A stretch of DNA of 62,480 nt. It comes from Bryobacterales bacterium. GTDB lineage: Bacteria > Acidobacteriota > Terriglobia > Bryobacterales > Bryobacteraceae. The notes under the pieces are model-generated. The model was not told the DNA's origin. It saw only the letters and a program-made list of their open reading frames with translations, and made no database searches. The stretch covers positions 1 through 62,480 of the forward strand of contig JAEUQC010000039.1 of the NCBI GenBank assembly GCA_016789905.1, written 5' to 3'. The stretch's first letter is position 1; each line of letters begins with the position of its first letter. The position numbers were made by a program, and so were the translations under genes. Shown here piece by piece: positions 9,812 to 18,257 of this stretch.

Positions 9812-11548
9812 ATGACCGCCACCAGCGTTCTGCTCTCCTACCAGCACCAGATTCAACAATTCCAGACGGCCCTTGCCGCGCTGCACTCGCGCCAGTGGCT
9901 AACTCTTGGTATCGGCGTTGCCGCGGTTGCGATAACCCTCGCCCTCGTCATCTCGCGCCGCCTCCCTTATTGCCCACTCCCTCTTCCCGTCGTCGCCTTC
10001 TGCGCCCACCGCTACGGGCGCCTGCAAACCCGCTGCTCCACGCTCGGCCGGCTGCGTCTCTTCTACGAAAGAGGAGCCGCTCGCCTTCAGGACCAGTGGG
10101 CCGGCCAAGGCGAATCGGGCGAAGAGTACGAACGCCCCGGCCATCTCTACGCGCGCGATCTTACCCTCTTCGGCCGCGGTTCGCTTTTTGAACGCCTCTG
10201 TGTGGCCCGTACCGAAATCGGCAAGCGCAGGCTCGCCGCCTGCCTGCAGGACCCGTGCCCATCCATCAATGAAATCCATGCGCGTCAAACCGCCATTGCC
10301 GAGTTGCGCGACAACACAACACTTCGCGAGCAGATTGCCACCCTGGGCGAAAACTACCAGCAAGCCGAGGCCGGCACCTTTTCTGATTGGCTCTCCCTGT
10401 CTGTCCAACCCTTCCCCCGCTTCCTCCAACTTTTCGCTGCATGCACAAGCCTCGTCGCCGCCTCCGCATTGTGCCTCGCCATTGCTGGTCAACTCTCCCA
10501 ACTCAGTCTGCTCTCCGCATGCGCCGTGCAAGCCGCCATCGCATGGGCGCTGCGTCCGCGCGTTGCGACCATCATTCTGAACGCGCGGCTGCTCACGGTG
10601 GAACTCAACCTGGTGCGCGACGGCGTCACCCTTCTCGCATCCCAGCGTTTCCGCTCACCCAAACTGCAATCGCTCACCACCGCCGTACAGCGTGCCCCAA
10701 GGCAATTGCGCCGCCTCGCGTTCCTGCTCTGCCTGCTCACCGAACGCAATAAAGAACAGTTCTATCTGCCGGCAAGCGTCGTGCTTCTGGGCACGCAAAC
10801 CGCGATGGCCGTTGAGGCTTGGCGCGCCCGTAACAATACGGAAATGGCGGGCTGGCTCGATGCCTGGGCCGAGTTTGAAGCTCTCAACGCGCTCGCCTGT
10901 TACGCCTACGAAAACCCGGAAGACCCTTTTCCGTCCCTCGCTTCCAGCGGTGCGGTCTTCGACGCGCGGTCGCTTGGGCATCCACTCCTGCCGCGCCGCG
11001 TCTGCGTTCGCAACGACCTTCGCCTTCCGTCCCTCCTCGTGGTCAGCGGTTCCAACATGGCCGGCAAAAGTACGCTCTTACGCTCTATCGGTGTCAACGC
11101 CGTACTCGCCTTCGCCGGCGCTCCCGTGCGCGCCGCCAGCTTGCGTCTGTCGCCGTTCTCGCTCGTTGCCTCGCTCAACATTCCGGACGCGCTCGCCGAC
11201 GGCAAGTCGTGCTTCCTCGCCGAAGTGGAGCGCCTCCGCCACGCTCTTCATCTGGCCGTTGCCAGCCCGCCCGTACTCTTCTTGATCGACGAAATCTTCA
11301 GTGGCACCAACTCGGCGGACCGGCACACAGCCGCCGAGGCGGTGGCCACAGCGCTTGGCAATGCCGGCGCCATTGGCGCAATCTCCACCCACGACCTCGC
11401 GCTCACCGCCCTTCCCGACGCCACCAACTGGCACATGTGCGCGCGTTCCGCCGCCGATCCCCTGGACTTCGACTATCTTTTGAAGCCGGGTATCAACACG
11501 CTGTCCAGCGCTATCGCTATTGCCCGCCTGGCCGGCGTACCGGTCTAG
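9812..11548 (+). CDS. Membrane-anchored MutS-like ATPase
   Basis: A 578-residue protein whose last third is the ATPase domain of the MutS family. It has Walker A GSNMAGKSTLLRSIG near residue 412, LNIPDALADGKSCFLAEVERL, Walker B LFLIDEIFSGTN near 488, and STHDLALTAL. The N-terminal mismatch-recognition and connector domains of true MutS are missing. Instead there are hydrophobic segments near residues 31-50 and 205-250, suggesting attachment to the inner membrane. Proteins of this build are known as uncharacterised MutS-related proteins in several phyla; a repair role is unproven. The start overlaps no neighbour. The 3' end overlaps the convergent LRR gene by 4 bases. Confidence 0.8.
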   Translation: MTATSVLLSYQHQIQQFQTALAALHSRQWLTLGIGVAAVAITLALVISRRLPYCPLPLPVVAFCAHRYGRLQTRCSTLGRLRLFYERGAARLQDQWAGQGESGEEYERPGHLYARDLTLFGRGSLFERLCVARTEIGKRRLAACLQDPCPSINEIHARQTAIAELRDNTTLREQIATLGENYQQAEAGTFSDWLSLSVQPFPRFLQLFAACTSLVAASALCLAIAGQLSQLSLLSACAVQAAIAWALRPRVATIILNARLLTVELNLVRDGVTLLASQRFRSPKLQSLTTAVQRAPRQLRRLAFLLCLLTERNKEQFYLPASVVLLGTQTAMAVEAWRARNNTEMAGWLDAWAEFEALNALACYAYENPEDPFPSLASSGAVFDARSLGHPLLPRRVCVRNDLRLPSLLVVSGSNMAGKSTLLRSIGVNAVLAFAGAPVRAASLRLSPFSLVASLNIPDALADGKSCFLAEVERLRHALHLAVASPPVLFLIDEIFSGTNSADRHTAAEAVATALGNAGAIGAISTHDLALTALPDATNWHMCARSAADPLDFDYLLKPGINTLSSAIAIARLAGVPV

Positions 11549-12201
11549 CGGTACACGAGGCACCCCCGCGCTTCCAGCGCGCCCAGCCATACAGGCGTTC
11601 GCAGTCCCGGCATCCAGCGCAGGTCCAGTTTGTCCAGCCGCTGCAGCCGCAAAACTGCATCTGGCAGCGTCTCCAACGGGTTGCCTCTTAAATCCAGTTG
11701 CCGCAACTGCCGCAGTTCGCCAATTGCCTCCGGCAGGGCTGTTATCTGGTTGTTCCGCAGGTGCAGTTCACGCAATTGCCACAGCTTTGCAATCGAATCC
11801 GGCAACACCCGCAGTCCATTGTCGGTCAGGCGCAACTCCAACAATCCCGCCATCTCGCTCACCGCTTCCGGCCACTCCGAAAACTGGTTTTCGCTCAAGT
11901 TCAGGTACCGCAGCCGGCGCAGCCGCCCTACCCCGTCCGGCAACTTCCGCAGCCGGTTGTCGTGCAGATACAGGAAATCGGTCAACCCATCCAACTCGCC
12001 CAATTCCTCCGGCACTGCCGTCAGCAGGTTGTGCCCAAGGTCCAATGTCCGAAGGCTCCGCAGTAATCCAATTTGCGCGGAGACTTCGGACAGTTCATTG
12101 TCAGCAAGAACCAGGGTTTCAAGCTCGGTCCGCTTCCAAACCCACGCTGGGACATCGCCCAGGCGCTGTTTCCATAGGTCCAGCAGGGGACCCGTACTCA
12201 C
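11545..12201 (-). CDS. Leucine-rich-repeat protein
   Basis: A 218-residue protein made almost entirely of about seven bacterial leucine-rich repeats of 23 residues. Each follows the pattern LxxLxLxxNxLxxLPxxIGxL (for example LRTLDLGHNLLTAVPEELG and LRYLNLSENQFSEWPEAV). No signal peptide or catalytic domain is visible, so it is probably a cytoplasmic protein-interaction module. The ATG overlaps the stop of the upstream DUF4412-type gene by 4 bases (ATGA), so the two are translated together. The partner is unknown. Confidence 0.8.
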   Translation of the reverse strand: MSTGPLLDLWKQRLGDVPAWVWKRTELETLVLADNELSEVSAQIGLLRSLRTLDLGHNLLTAVPEELGELDGLTDFLYLHDNRLRKLPDGVGRLRRLRYLNLSENQFSEWPEAVSEMAGLLELRLTDNGLRVLPDSIAKLWQLRELHLRNNQITALPEAIGELRQLRQLDLRGNPLETLPDAVLRLQRLDKLDLRWMPGLRTPVWLGALEARGCLVYR

Positions 12202-13280
12202 TTCTGCATCGCGCCCTTGACGAGTTTGAATCCGCCCGGTACCGCGAACAGGCCGTCGTCGACGCCGGAATTCGAATGATTCTTCGATTCAATCGTCATT
12301 TCCATCAGCGAAGCCTCCGAAGTGAAAGACCCCTTGGCGCCCGAAGGTTCCGGTGCCGACGCCGGCGGAGGGGGCGGCGCGGCCGCTTCTTCCTTTTTCT
12401 TCCGCCGCAGTCCGCCAAGGCCGCCAAGCCCGGACGAACCGAGTCCACCCAGTCGCCCCAGCCGCCCCGCCACGGCGCCTGCCGCCGCCTCTCCGGCCGC
12501 CTGCTCCGCCGCTTGCCCGGCCGTCGGTTGCGGCCCCTGCGCCGCCGCCGCTGCCTGCTGCTGTTCCATCTGCTTCAACTGCTCCGGATCGGCCGGAATC
12601 ATCCTCATGATCTGCAACACCGGCACGCCGTCCATCGCCGCCATTTTCTTCGCCGCCGCGGCCATACCCTTGCCCATGCCCGCCTGCCCCATACCGCCGA
12701 ACATCGCGGCCATGTCCATCTTCTGCGCCATCCGCTTGTGGAAATCGGCGATCTCGTCGTAGCCGGGCAGTTTCGCTGTCATCCAGTTGCTCATCTCCAG
12801 ATTCATCTCGCCCTTTTTGCCGGTCTGCGGATCCGTTCCTTCCACTTTCATTGTCATCAGGTATTCGCGCGCCTTCATGCCGGAAATCACTTCTTCTTTT
12901 CCGGTCTCCTTCACGTCGATATCAAGCGTCGTGTTCGTGCCCGCGATCCCTTTGGCGTTCTTGTCGAAGAATGCCTTCATCTCTGCGAAGGTCGTGACGG
13001 AGTACTCTTTCTTTTCGAAATTCACTTCGGTGATCGTCTCTTTGTCCAGATCGTAAATGGTCGCGCCCTTGCCATGATTCATCACCATTCGGTTGCCCTT
13101 TACCGCAATCGTGGAATTCACCGGGTCCAGCGCGCCTTTGCTGAATTTCGCCGCCAATTTCATCATCGCCATCATGGCTCCGCCAGTCATCCGCGATGTC
13201 TGGTCGTACTTGAAATCAGCTAAACTGAGCGGCGCGCTAAGGGCAAGCGCCACGCCGAGAACCGTGAGTCTATTCGTCAC
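12198..13280 (-). CDS. Secreted DUF4412-like protein with low-complexity tail
   Basis: The frame is open to 13322, but the GTG at 13280 lies 5 bases after a TGGAGG ribosome-binding site and directly precedes a signal peptide (LTVLGVALALSAPLSLA), giving 360 residues. The first 190 residues resemble DUF4412 proteins: FKYDQTSRMTGG, a TIYDLDKETITEVNFEKKEYS strand pair, and a GMKAREY segment. The middle is Met/Ala/Lys-rich, and the tail is Gly/Leu/Arg-rich followed by KKKEEAAAPPPPP. It is probably periplasmic or lipoprotein-like. Function is unknown. It shares an operon with the LRR gene. Confidence 0.65.
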   Translation of the reverse strand: MTNRLTVLGVALALSAPLSLADFKYDQTSRMTGGAMMAMMKLAAKFSKGALDPVNSTIAVKGNRMVMNHGKGATIYDLDKETITEVNFEKKEYSVTTFAEMKAFFDKNAKGIAGTNTTLDIDVKETGKEEVISGMKAREYLMTMKVEGTDPQTGKKGEMNLEMSNWMTAKLPGYDEIADFHKRMAQKMDMAAMFGGMGQAGMGKGMAAAAKKMAAMDGVPVLQIMRMIPADPEQLKQMEQQQAAAAAQGPQPTAGQAAEQAAGEAAAGAVAGRLGRLGGLGSSGLGGLGGLRRKKKEEAAAPPPPPASAPEPSGAKGSFTSEASLMEMTIESKNHSNSGVDDGLFAVPGGFKLVKGAMQK

Positions 13281-13362
13281 CACAACCTCCAAAAACCATG
13301 ATACGGCAAGAGTCCTGTACAATAACGCGTATTCGTCTGCTCGATTCCGTCAAACTGGTTCC

Positions 13363-13815
13363 ATGGCCGATCTCGTCATACGCCCCTCCATCAAAGGCAT
13401 CATCGTCTGGTACGTGCTTAGTGCGTTTCTGGTCGTGGCCATCGTCATTTTCATGCAAACCCGGGATTTCAAGCCCTTCGAGCTTTGGGCCTTGCTGGTG
13501 CTCCCCCTGGCCATCGACCTTTGGGCTTCTATGAAGCACATCCGCCTAAATGCTCGACGCCTGACGCTCCAGCAGGGCATCCTGCGCTACGAAGACGGTC
13601 TGGTGGGCAAAACGCAGCGGAATATCATTCTGGATAAGGTCCGCGACGTCAGCATGTCCCAAACGCTTGGACAGCGCCTTGTTGGTGTTGGCGATCTCTC
13701 TGTCGAAGCGCTCGGCGAATCCGGCAACATCACCCTCGAAAATGTCGACCGCCCGCGTCAGATTGCCGACGCAATCCTGGAAGCCATGCGCCAGGCGCGC
13801 CAATCCAGCCGATAA
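13363..13815 (+). CDS. PH-domain (YdbS/bPH2-like) membrane protein
   Basis: A 150-residue protein. Two closely spaced hydrophobic segments (IIVWYVLSAFLVVAIVIFM and ELWALLVLPLAIDLW) are followed by a cytoplasmic bacterial PH domain with the typical run RLTLQQGILRYEDGL, ILDKVRDVSMSQTLGQRLVGVGDL and ITLENVDRPRQIADAIL. The frame runs back to 13093, but the ATG at 13363 starts the recognisable domain and clears the divergent gene. It precedes the SDR gene by 14 bases. A TACAAT hexamer 40 bases upstream could be a -10 element. Confidence 0.8.
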   Translation: MADLVIRPSIKGIIVWYVLSAFLVVAIVIFMQTRDFKPFELWALLVLPLAIDLWASMKHIRLNARRLTLQQGILRYEDGLVGKTQRNIILDKVRDVSMSQTLGQRLVGVGDLSVEALGESGNITLENVDRPRQIADAILEAMRQARQSSR

Positions 13816-13829
13816 CCCCCCATAAATTT

Positions 13830-14585
13830 ATGAGTGAATTTCTTAAAGGCAAAACCGCCGTCATTACCGGAGGCAGTCGCGGACTTGGCAAGGCCATGGC
13901 TCTCGCTCTCGCCGCCGATGGTGTCAATATCGCCCTCGCCGCGCGCGACGAAGCCGCCATGGCCGAAGTCGCCAAATCCATCGAAGAGTCCGGTGCCCAG
14001 GCCGCCTGCTTTAAAACCGATGTCACCGATGAGGCTTCCGTCGCCCAACTGGCCGAGGCCGTCCTTGCCCGCTTCGGCGGCGTCGACGTTCTTGTCAACA
14101 ACGCCGGCATCAATATTCGGAAGAACGTGCACGAGTTTACGCTCGAAGAATGGCGCCGTGTAAACGACACCAATGTCACCAGCGTCTTCCTGCTCTGCCG
14201 TGCCTTCGTGCCCGTCATGAAGGGGAAAGGCTATGGACGGATCATCAACATGACATCCATCATGAGCCACATCTCGCTCCCCGGACGCACCGCGTACTCC
14301 ACCAGCAAAGCCGCGCTGCTTGGTTTCAACAAAGCGCTCGCCCTGGAACTCGCCACCGAAGGCATCACCGTGGTCGGCATCAGTCCGGGTCCCTTTGCCA
14401 CCGAAATGAATCTTCCGCTCATGAACAATCCCGAACTCAACGCCAAGTTCATCGCCAGCATCCCCGTTGGCCGCTGGGGCAAGGTTGAAGAAATCGGGAA
14501 ACTCGCCCGGTACATCTGCTCTGAAGACGCCGGGTTTATCACCGGCACCGATATTCTCATCGATGGCGGATGGTGCGCCCAATGA
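13830..14585 (+). CDS. SDR-family oxidoreductase (gluconate 5-dehydrogenase-like)
   Basis: A 251-residue classical short-chain dehydrogenase. The cofactor motif TGGSRGLGKA is near residue 12, NNAGIN near 91, an active-site serine lies in MTSIMSHISLPG, and YSTSK supplies the Tyr/Lys pair. The end, FITGTDILIDGGWCAQ, is standard. SDR enzymes of this subgroup act on sugar acids or polyols with NAD(P). Its stop overlaps the start of a sugar-binding lipoprotein gene (ATGA), and a GAF gene and an Ldh-type dehydrogenase follow, which supports a carbohydrate-catabolic role. The substrate is not determinable. Confidence 0.85.
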   Translation: MSEFLKGKTAVITGGSRGLGKAMALALAADGVNIALAARDEAAMAEVAKSIEESGAQAACFKTDVTDEASVAQLAEAVLARFGGVDVLVNNAGINIRKNVHEFTLEEWRRVNDTNVTSVFLLCRAFVPVMKGKGYGRIINMTSIMSHISLPGRTAYSTSKAALLGFNKALALELATEGITVVGISPGPFATEMNLPLMNNPELNAKFIASIPVGRWGKVEEIGKLARYICSEDAGFITGTDILIDGGWCAQ

Positions 14586-15529
14586 GATATTCACTTGTTC
14601 TGGTGCTCGCCGTTGCCTTGCTCGCCGGGTGCCAGAAATCGTCGAAAAAAGTCATCGCGGTTGTTCCGAAGGCGACTTCCCATTTGTTCTGGCTCTCGGT
14701 ACAGGCCGGCGCGGTGGCCGCCGGCGAAGAGTACGGTGTTCAGATCGAATGGAACGGCCCCGCGTCGGAAACGGAATATCCGCGCCAGATTCAAATCCTG
14801 GATAGCTTTATTTCGCGGAGAGTAGATGGCATCGCACTCGCTGCCAGTGAGCGAAAAGCGCTCGTTGGAGCTGTTGATCGCGCCGCGGCCGCCGGCATTC
14901 CCCTTACTGTCTTCGATTCCGGCCTCGACTCGGAGAACTATATGAGCTTCCTGGCCACTAATAACTACGAGGGCGGCCAGATGGCAGGCCGCACACTCGC
15001 CCGCCTTCTCAATGGCAACGGCAAGGTGGCCATGATCATGCATGCCCCCGGCAGCGGTTCCACCATGGACCGTGAACGTGGCTTTGAAGATGTCATCAAG
15101 GGCGAGTTCCCGGGCATCACCATCGTCGCCAGCCAGTTCGGGCAGTCGGATCGGTCCAAAGCCATGGCGGCGACGGAGAACATCCTCACCGCCCATCCCG
15201 CCCTTGACGGCATCTTCGCCAGCTCGGAGCCATCAAGCGTCGGCGCCTCGCTTGCCCTGAAGTCTCGCTCCCTGGGCGGTAAAGTGAAACTGGTTGCTTT
15301 TGATTCGAGTGATGGCATGATTGAAGATTTAAAAGCGCAAGTCATCGCCGCCATGGTGGTGCAGGACCCGTACCGCATGGGCCACGACGCGGTCAAAACT
15401 ATCGTCGATAAGCTCAACGGCCAGACCCCGCCCAAGCGCATCGACCTTAGCGCGCGCGTGATTACCAAGGCCGATCTTGAGAAAGTGGAAGTGCAGCGTC
15501 TGCTTTTCCCCAGCGCGAAGAAGCAGTAA
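14582..15529 (+). CDS. Sugar-binding periplasmic lipoprotein (ABC substrate-binding, Peripla_BP_4)
   Basis: The ATG at 14582 overlaps the SDR stop and gives 315 residues beginning with a lipoprotein signal (LVLVLAVALLAGC, acylated Cys at 17). The rest is a two-domain periplasmic binding protein of the ribose/xylose type: VVPKATSHLFWLSVQAGA, DSFISRRVDGIALAA, IPLTVFDSGLD, and the hinge and second lobe with AMAATENILTAHPALDGIFA. No ATPase or permease gene is nearby, so it may serve a distant transporter or act as a sensor partner. The frame extends 12 bases upstream, but that start has no lipobox advantage. Confidence 0.85.
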   Translation: MRYSLVLVLAVALLAGCQKSSKKVIAVVPKATSHLFWLSVQAGAVAAGEEYGVQIEWNGPASETEYPRQIQILDSFISRRVDGIALAASERKALVGAVDRAAAAGIPLTVFDSGLDSENYMSFLATNNYEGGQMAGRTLARLLNGNGKVAMIMHAPGSGSTMDRERGFEDVIKGEFPGITIVASQFGQSDRSKAMAATENILTAHPALDGIFASSEPSSVGASLALKSRSLGGKVKLVAFDSSDGMIEDLKAQVIAAMVVQDPYRMGHDAVKTIVDKLNGQTPPKRIDLSARVITKADLEKVEVQRLLFPSAKKQ

Positions 15530-15975
15530 TGTCCCTCATCCCCTCATCGATTGTCTCTGCCGCTTCGCTCGACGAAGCCCTTGCCGGAACGCTACTCTAC
15601 TTTGCCGCCGATAGCGGCACGATCCACATGCTTGAATCCGATGGGATTCTGCACCTCAAGGCGGCCAGCGGGGGAATCCCCGACGCCGTCATTGAGCGAG
15701 TCCGGTTGGTCCCAGTGGGGAAGGGAATGGCCGGCCTCGCCGTCGAACGCGGGCAGCCCGTCACCGCCTGTAACATACAGACCGACGCCTCCGGCGATGT
15801 CAGGCCCGGCGCGAAACTCACCGGGCTGGAGGGTGCCATCGTAGTGCCGATGATGCGCTATGGAAAGGCGGTGGGCGCGCTCGGTATTGCCAACCGCGCC
15901 GAACGCACGTTCACGGAAGAGGAGCAGACGCTCCTCCACGCAATCGGCTCCTATCTGGCGGTTCAATATGGCTGA
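15529..15975 (+). CDS. Stand-alone GAF-domain protein
   Basis: A 148-residue protein consisting of little more than one GAF domain. The core pattern is LYFAADSGTIHML, then VGKGMAGLAVERGQPVTACNIQTD, then EGAIVVPMMRYGKAVGALGIANR and FTEEEQTLLHAIGSYLAVQYG. It has no kinase, cyclase or DNA-binding domain. The ATG overlaps the stop of the sugar-binding gene (TAATG), and the 3' end overlaps the dehydrogenase start by 8 bases. It may sense a small metabolite for this cassette; that is inference. Confidence 0.8.
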   Translation: MSLIPSSIVSAASLDEALAGTLLYFAADSGTIHMLESDGILHLKAASGGIPDAVIERVRLVPVGKGMAGLAVERGQPVTACNIQTDASGDVRPGAKLTGLEGAIVVPMMRYGKAVGALGIANRAERTFTEEEQTLLHAIGSYLAVQYG

Positions 15976-17041
15976 GCCGTTCTTCGTCGTAGAGCATTCG
16001 GCTCTTGAATCCTTTGCCCGGCAATTGCTGGAGGGCGCGGGAGTGGCGCCGCATCGCGCCGCCCTCGTCGCCTCGAACCTCATCTTCGGCAACCTGCGCG
16101 GGGTCGATTCGCACGGTATGCAACTGTTGCCCTACTATGTGGAGCAGTTGAGCAGCGGGTTGATAGACGGCGCCCAGGACGGCGCTCCCATACGTGAGAG
16201 CGGCGGCACATTGCACTATAACGCCGCCAACGGACTCGGAGCGGTCACTTCTGCTATCTGCTGCGATCATGCCATTCGCCTTGCCAGGTCCCACGGCATT
16301 GCCTTCGTTGTTGCTCGTGACGCCAACCACTTTGGCGCCGCCGCCTACTGGGGCCGTCGCATTTCCGCCGCCGGGTTGATCGGCTTCGCCTTTTGCAACG
16401 CTTCGCCCATCGTGCCGCCTTTTCAGGCCAGGGAGCCCCGCCTCGGTACAAATCCCATTTGCATGTCCGTCCCCGGTCCGGAGGAGACCAGTTGGCTTCT
16501 CGACATGGCCACAACCACTGTCGCCGCCAACCGCATTTTCAAGGCCTATCACAACAAGCAGGAAGAGATTCCCACCGGCTGGGCGATGGACAAAGAAGGC
16601 CGGCCGACGACGAATACAAACGAGGCGTTCCATGGTCTCGTCATGCCGCTGGGCGGTTATAAGGGCACCGGTCTCGCGGTGATGGTGGAGATTCTGTGCG
16701 CCATCCTCGGCGGCGGCGCCATGAGCACGGAAGTGGGCGGCCTGCGCGTGAAGGATCGGCCGATGGGCGTGAGTCATTCTTTTATGGCGATTGATCCGGC
16801 ACGCTTCGCCGGCGCCGAGGAATTCGGCGAGCGCATGGACAAGCTGACGAACTATCTCCACAGCGCCGCGCCCGGCTCCGGATATGACGAAGTGCTGGTG
16901 GCCGGCGAACCTGAATCCCGCTTCGAAAAGGAGCGCCGCGAAACAGGGATCCCGCTTGGCCCGGGCGAGTGGCAGCGGCTCGTGGATTGGGCGACGAAGT
17001 TCAAGGTTAGCTTGCCCGTCTCAATACGTAAGGCGATGTAA
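15968..17041 (+). CDS. Ldh-family NAD(P)-dependent oxidoreductase (malate/lactate/diketogulonate type)
   Basis: A 357-residue member of the malate/L-lactate dehydrogenase-2 family, unrelated to classical Rossmann dehydrogenases. Signatures include LRGVDSHGMQLLPYYV with the catalytic His near residue 45, VVARDANHFGAAAYWG, EPRLGTNPICMSVP, LDMATTTVA and LGGYKGTGLAVMVEIL. Members reduce 2-keto acids such as 2,3-diketogulonate or oxidise L-malate or ureidoglycolate. The ATG at 15968 sits inside the end of the GAF gene, so all four genes from 13830 are overlapped. The longer frame from 15860 is only the shifted GAF sequence. Confidence 0.85.
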   Translation: MAEPFFVVEHSALESFARQLLEGAGVAPHRAALVASNLIFGNLRGVDSHGMQLLPYYVEQLSSGLIDGAQDGAPIRESGGTLHYNAANGLGAVTSAICCDHAIRLARSHGIAFVVARDANHFGAAAYWGRRISAAGLIGFAFCNASPIVPPFQAREPRLGTNPICMSVPGPEETSWLLDMATTTVAANRIFKAYHNKQEEIPTGWAMDKEGRPTTNTNEAFHGLVMPLGGYKGTGLAVMVEILCAILGGGAMSTEVGGLRVKDRPMGVSHSFMAIDPARFAGAEEFGERMDKLTNYLHSAAPGSGYDEVLVAGEPESRFEKERRETGIPLGPGEWQRLVDWATKFKVSLPVSIRKAM

Positions 17042-17695
17042 CCAGACGCGGTTTGCGCTGGAGTGTTTGGATCGCTAAGGCTGTCCGCGAGTTCCTGCGG
17101 CAGTGTCTCCGAGCCCAGGTGATAGAGAAATTGAATCAGGTACGTACGCCGCCTCCGTACCCACTTTTTTGTTACCGGCCAAAGGTCACGGAGATTCGCC
17201 CGGGGCGGTCGATTAAACTGATATTGAACGTCCGGCGGATCCGCGGTAGCAGGGCCGCACCCTTGTGGCGCCGCGCAGAGTGAACTTGAAGAGTGCCGCC
17301 GCGCCGGGAAGTGTTTTTCGTCGAAACGGCGACGCGCACCTGCCTCGGCCGTCTTCCCGGTCTCTTGATGACAAAGCGGTTCCCGCCGCATCCCTGCTAC
17401 ATTCACCACGAGGTAACGCGGTGCGTTGAAATCCGGAAACCGACAGCCAGCCGGACGATTTCCAATCACTGCGCCCCACTACCGGCGCCTCAGAATTGAA
17501 GCCGCCCTCCTCCTTGCCCGCTCGGCCGCTACCCCTTCCCTTTCCCCATCCGATCTCGTACACGAAGCCTGGCTTCGCGCCGCCAATAGCCAGTGTAACG
17601 GCGCTGCCGCCGGACGTAGACTCATCGAGCGAATGATCCGGCATGTCTTCTGCGCATTAACCGTGATCCGCTGTGTCCCGCAATGCCGCGGCTGT
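17042..17695 (+). other. 654-base stretch without an intact gene
   Basis: Between the Ldh-type dehydrogenase and the convergent minus-strand gene I see only short frames with unconvincing composition. The second half contains the sigma-factor-like fragment listed separately. No tRNA cloverleaf, repeat or convincing terminator was recognised. The remaining sequence looks like decayed DNA. Confidence 0.5.
17477..17670 (+). pseudogene. Remnant of an ECF sigma factor (sigma70_ECF, PF07638-like)
   Basis: In one frame the text HYRRLRIEA-ALLLARS is followed by SLSPSDLVHEAWLRAAN and ERMIRHVFCAL. The acidobacterial and planctomycetal ECF type normally reads YxxLRxxAxxxLRRERP, then TLQPTALVHEAYLRL, then a WxxRxHFFALAA helix, so the order and spacing agree. 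The fragment has no N-terminal start region and lacks region 4 (the -35-binding helix-turn-helix), so it cannot be functional as it stands. Similarity is by eye only. Confidence 0.4.
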
Positions 17696-18193
17696 CTATG
17701 TGTACAGCATCTCCACTCGCACATGAAACGGCACTAGCTCTCGCCGCTGCATTTCCACCTGCCGCACAAACTCGCGCCGGTATTCCTCGTCAACCAACGC
17801 CGCATAAAACAACCGCCACGCCTCTCTCGCTTCCGTTTCCAGCCGCGCCACCCATTTGTGTGGCGTCCACACCGGCGACGCCAAACGGAAATATCCCAAG
17901 TGATCCAGATACTCACGCGCCGGCTCCTGCCACTCGCTTCGCCAGGTCGGCAAATCCCAGATACCAACAAATCCTTCCGGCAGAAAATGCGCCGCCACCA
18001 TCCGGTCCCCTGTACTGTCCCCCATCAGGAAATCGAACAGGTTCCGGTAGTGCTGCCGAAACGCAAGCTCGGCATGAGCCCGCCAGGGCGCCGCGCCGAA
18101 AATTGCATAGTGGCCGGCCGACAGCAGCCCCGTATACTCGCTGACAACATGCTCGATCGCAGCCATCCTTTGCTGGCGAGTCGGTTCGTTCAT
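17696..18193 (-). CDS. Conserved-looking hypothetical protein
   Basis: A 165-residue soluble, mostly helical protein rich in aromatic and charged residues (for example YRNLFDFLMGDSTGDR and REAWRLFYAALVDEEYR). It has no signal peptide and no membrane segment. The composition is that of a real gene, and the ATG at 18193 is 64 bases from the divergent xseB start. Family not recognised; no catalytic motif stands out. Confidence 0.6.
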   Translation of the reverse strand: MNEPTRQQRMAAIEHVVSEYTGLLSAGHYAIFGAAPWRAHAELAFRQHYRNLFDFLMGDSTGDRMVAAHFLPEGFVGIWDLPTWRSEWQEPAREYLDHLGYFRLASPVWTPHKWVARLETEAREAWRLFYAALVDEEYRREFVRQVEMQRRELVPFHVRVEMLYT

Positions 18194-18257
18194 GGACCCA
18201 TGCTACCCCGCTTTGCATCCGGCCCTTTGCCCCTGGCGCGTTACAATATCCGAAAGC

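Noticed and set aside
11520..13223. 567-residue plus-strand frame over the LRR and DUF4412 genes
   Set aside because: Pro/Ala/Arg-rich low-complexity shadow; both minus-strand genes have clear repeats or signal peptides.
16852..17469. 205-residue minus-strand frame reaching into the Ldh gene
   Set aside because: Half of it is antisense to the dehydrogenase and the rest has no recognisable motif, although TYLIQFLYHLGSETL looks gene-like; left as unproven.
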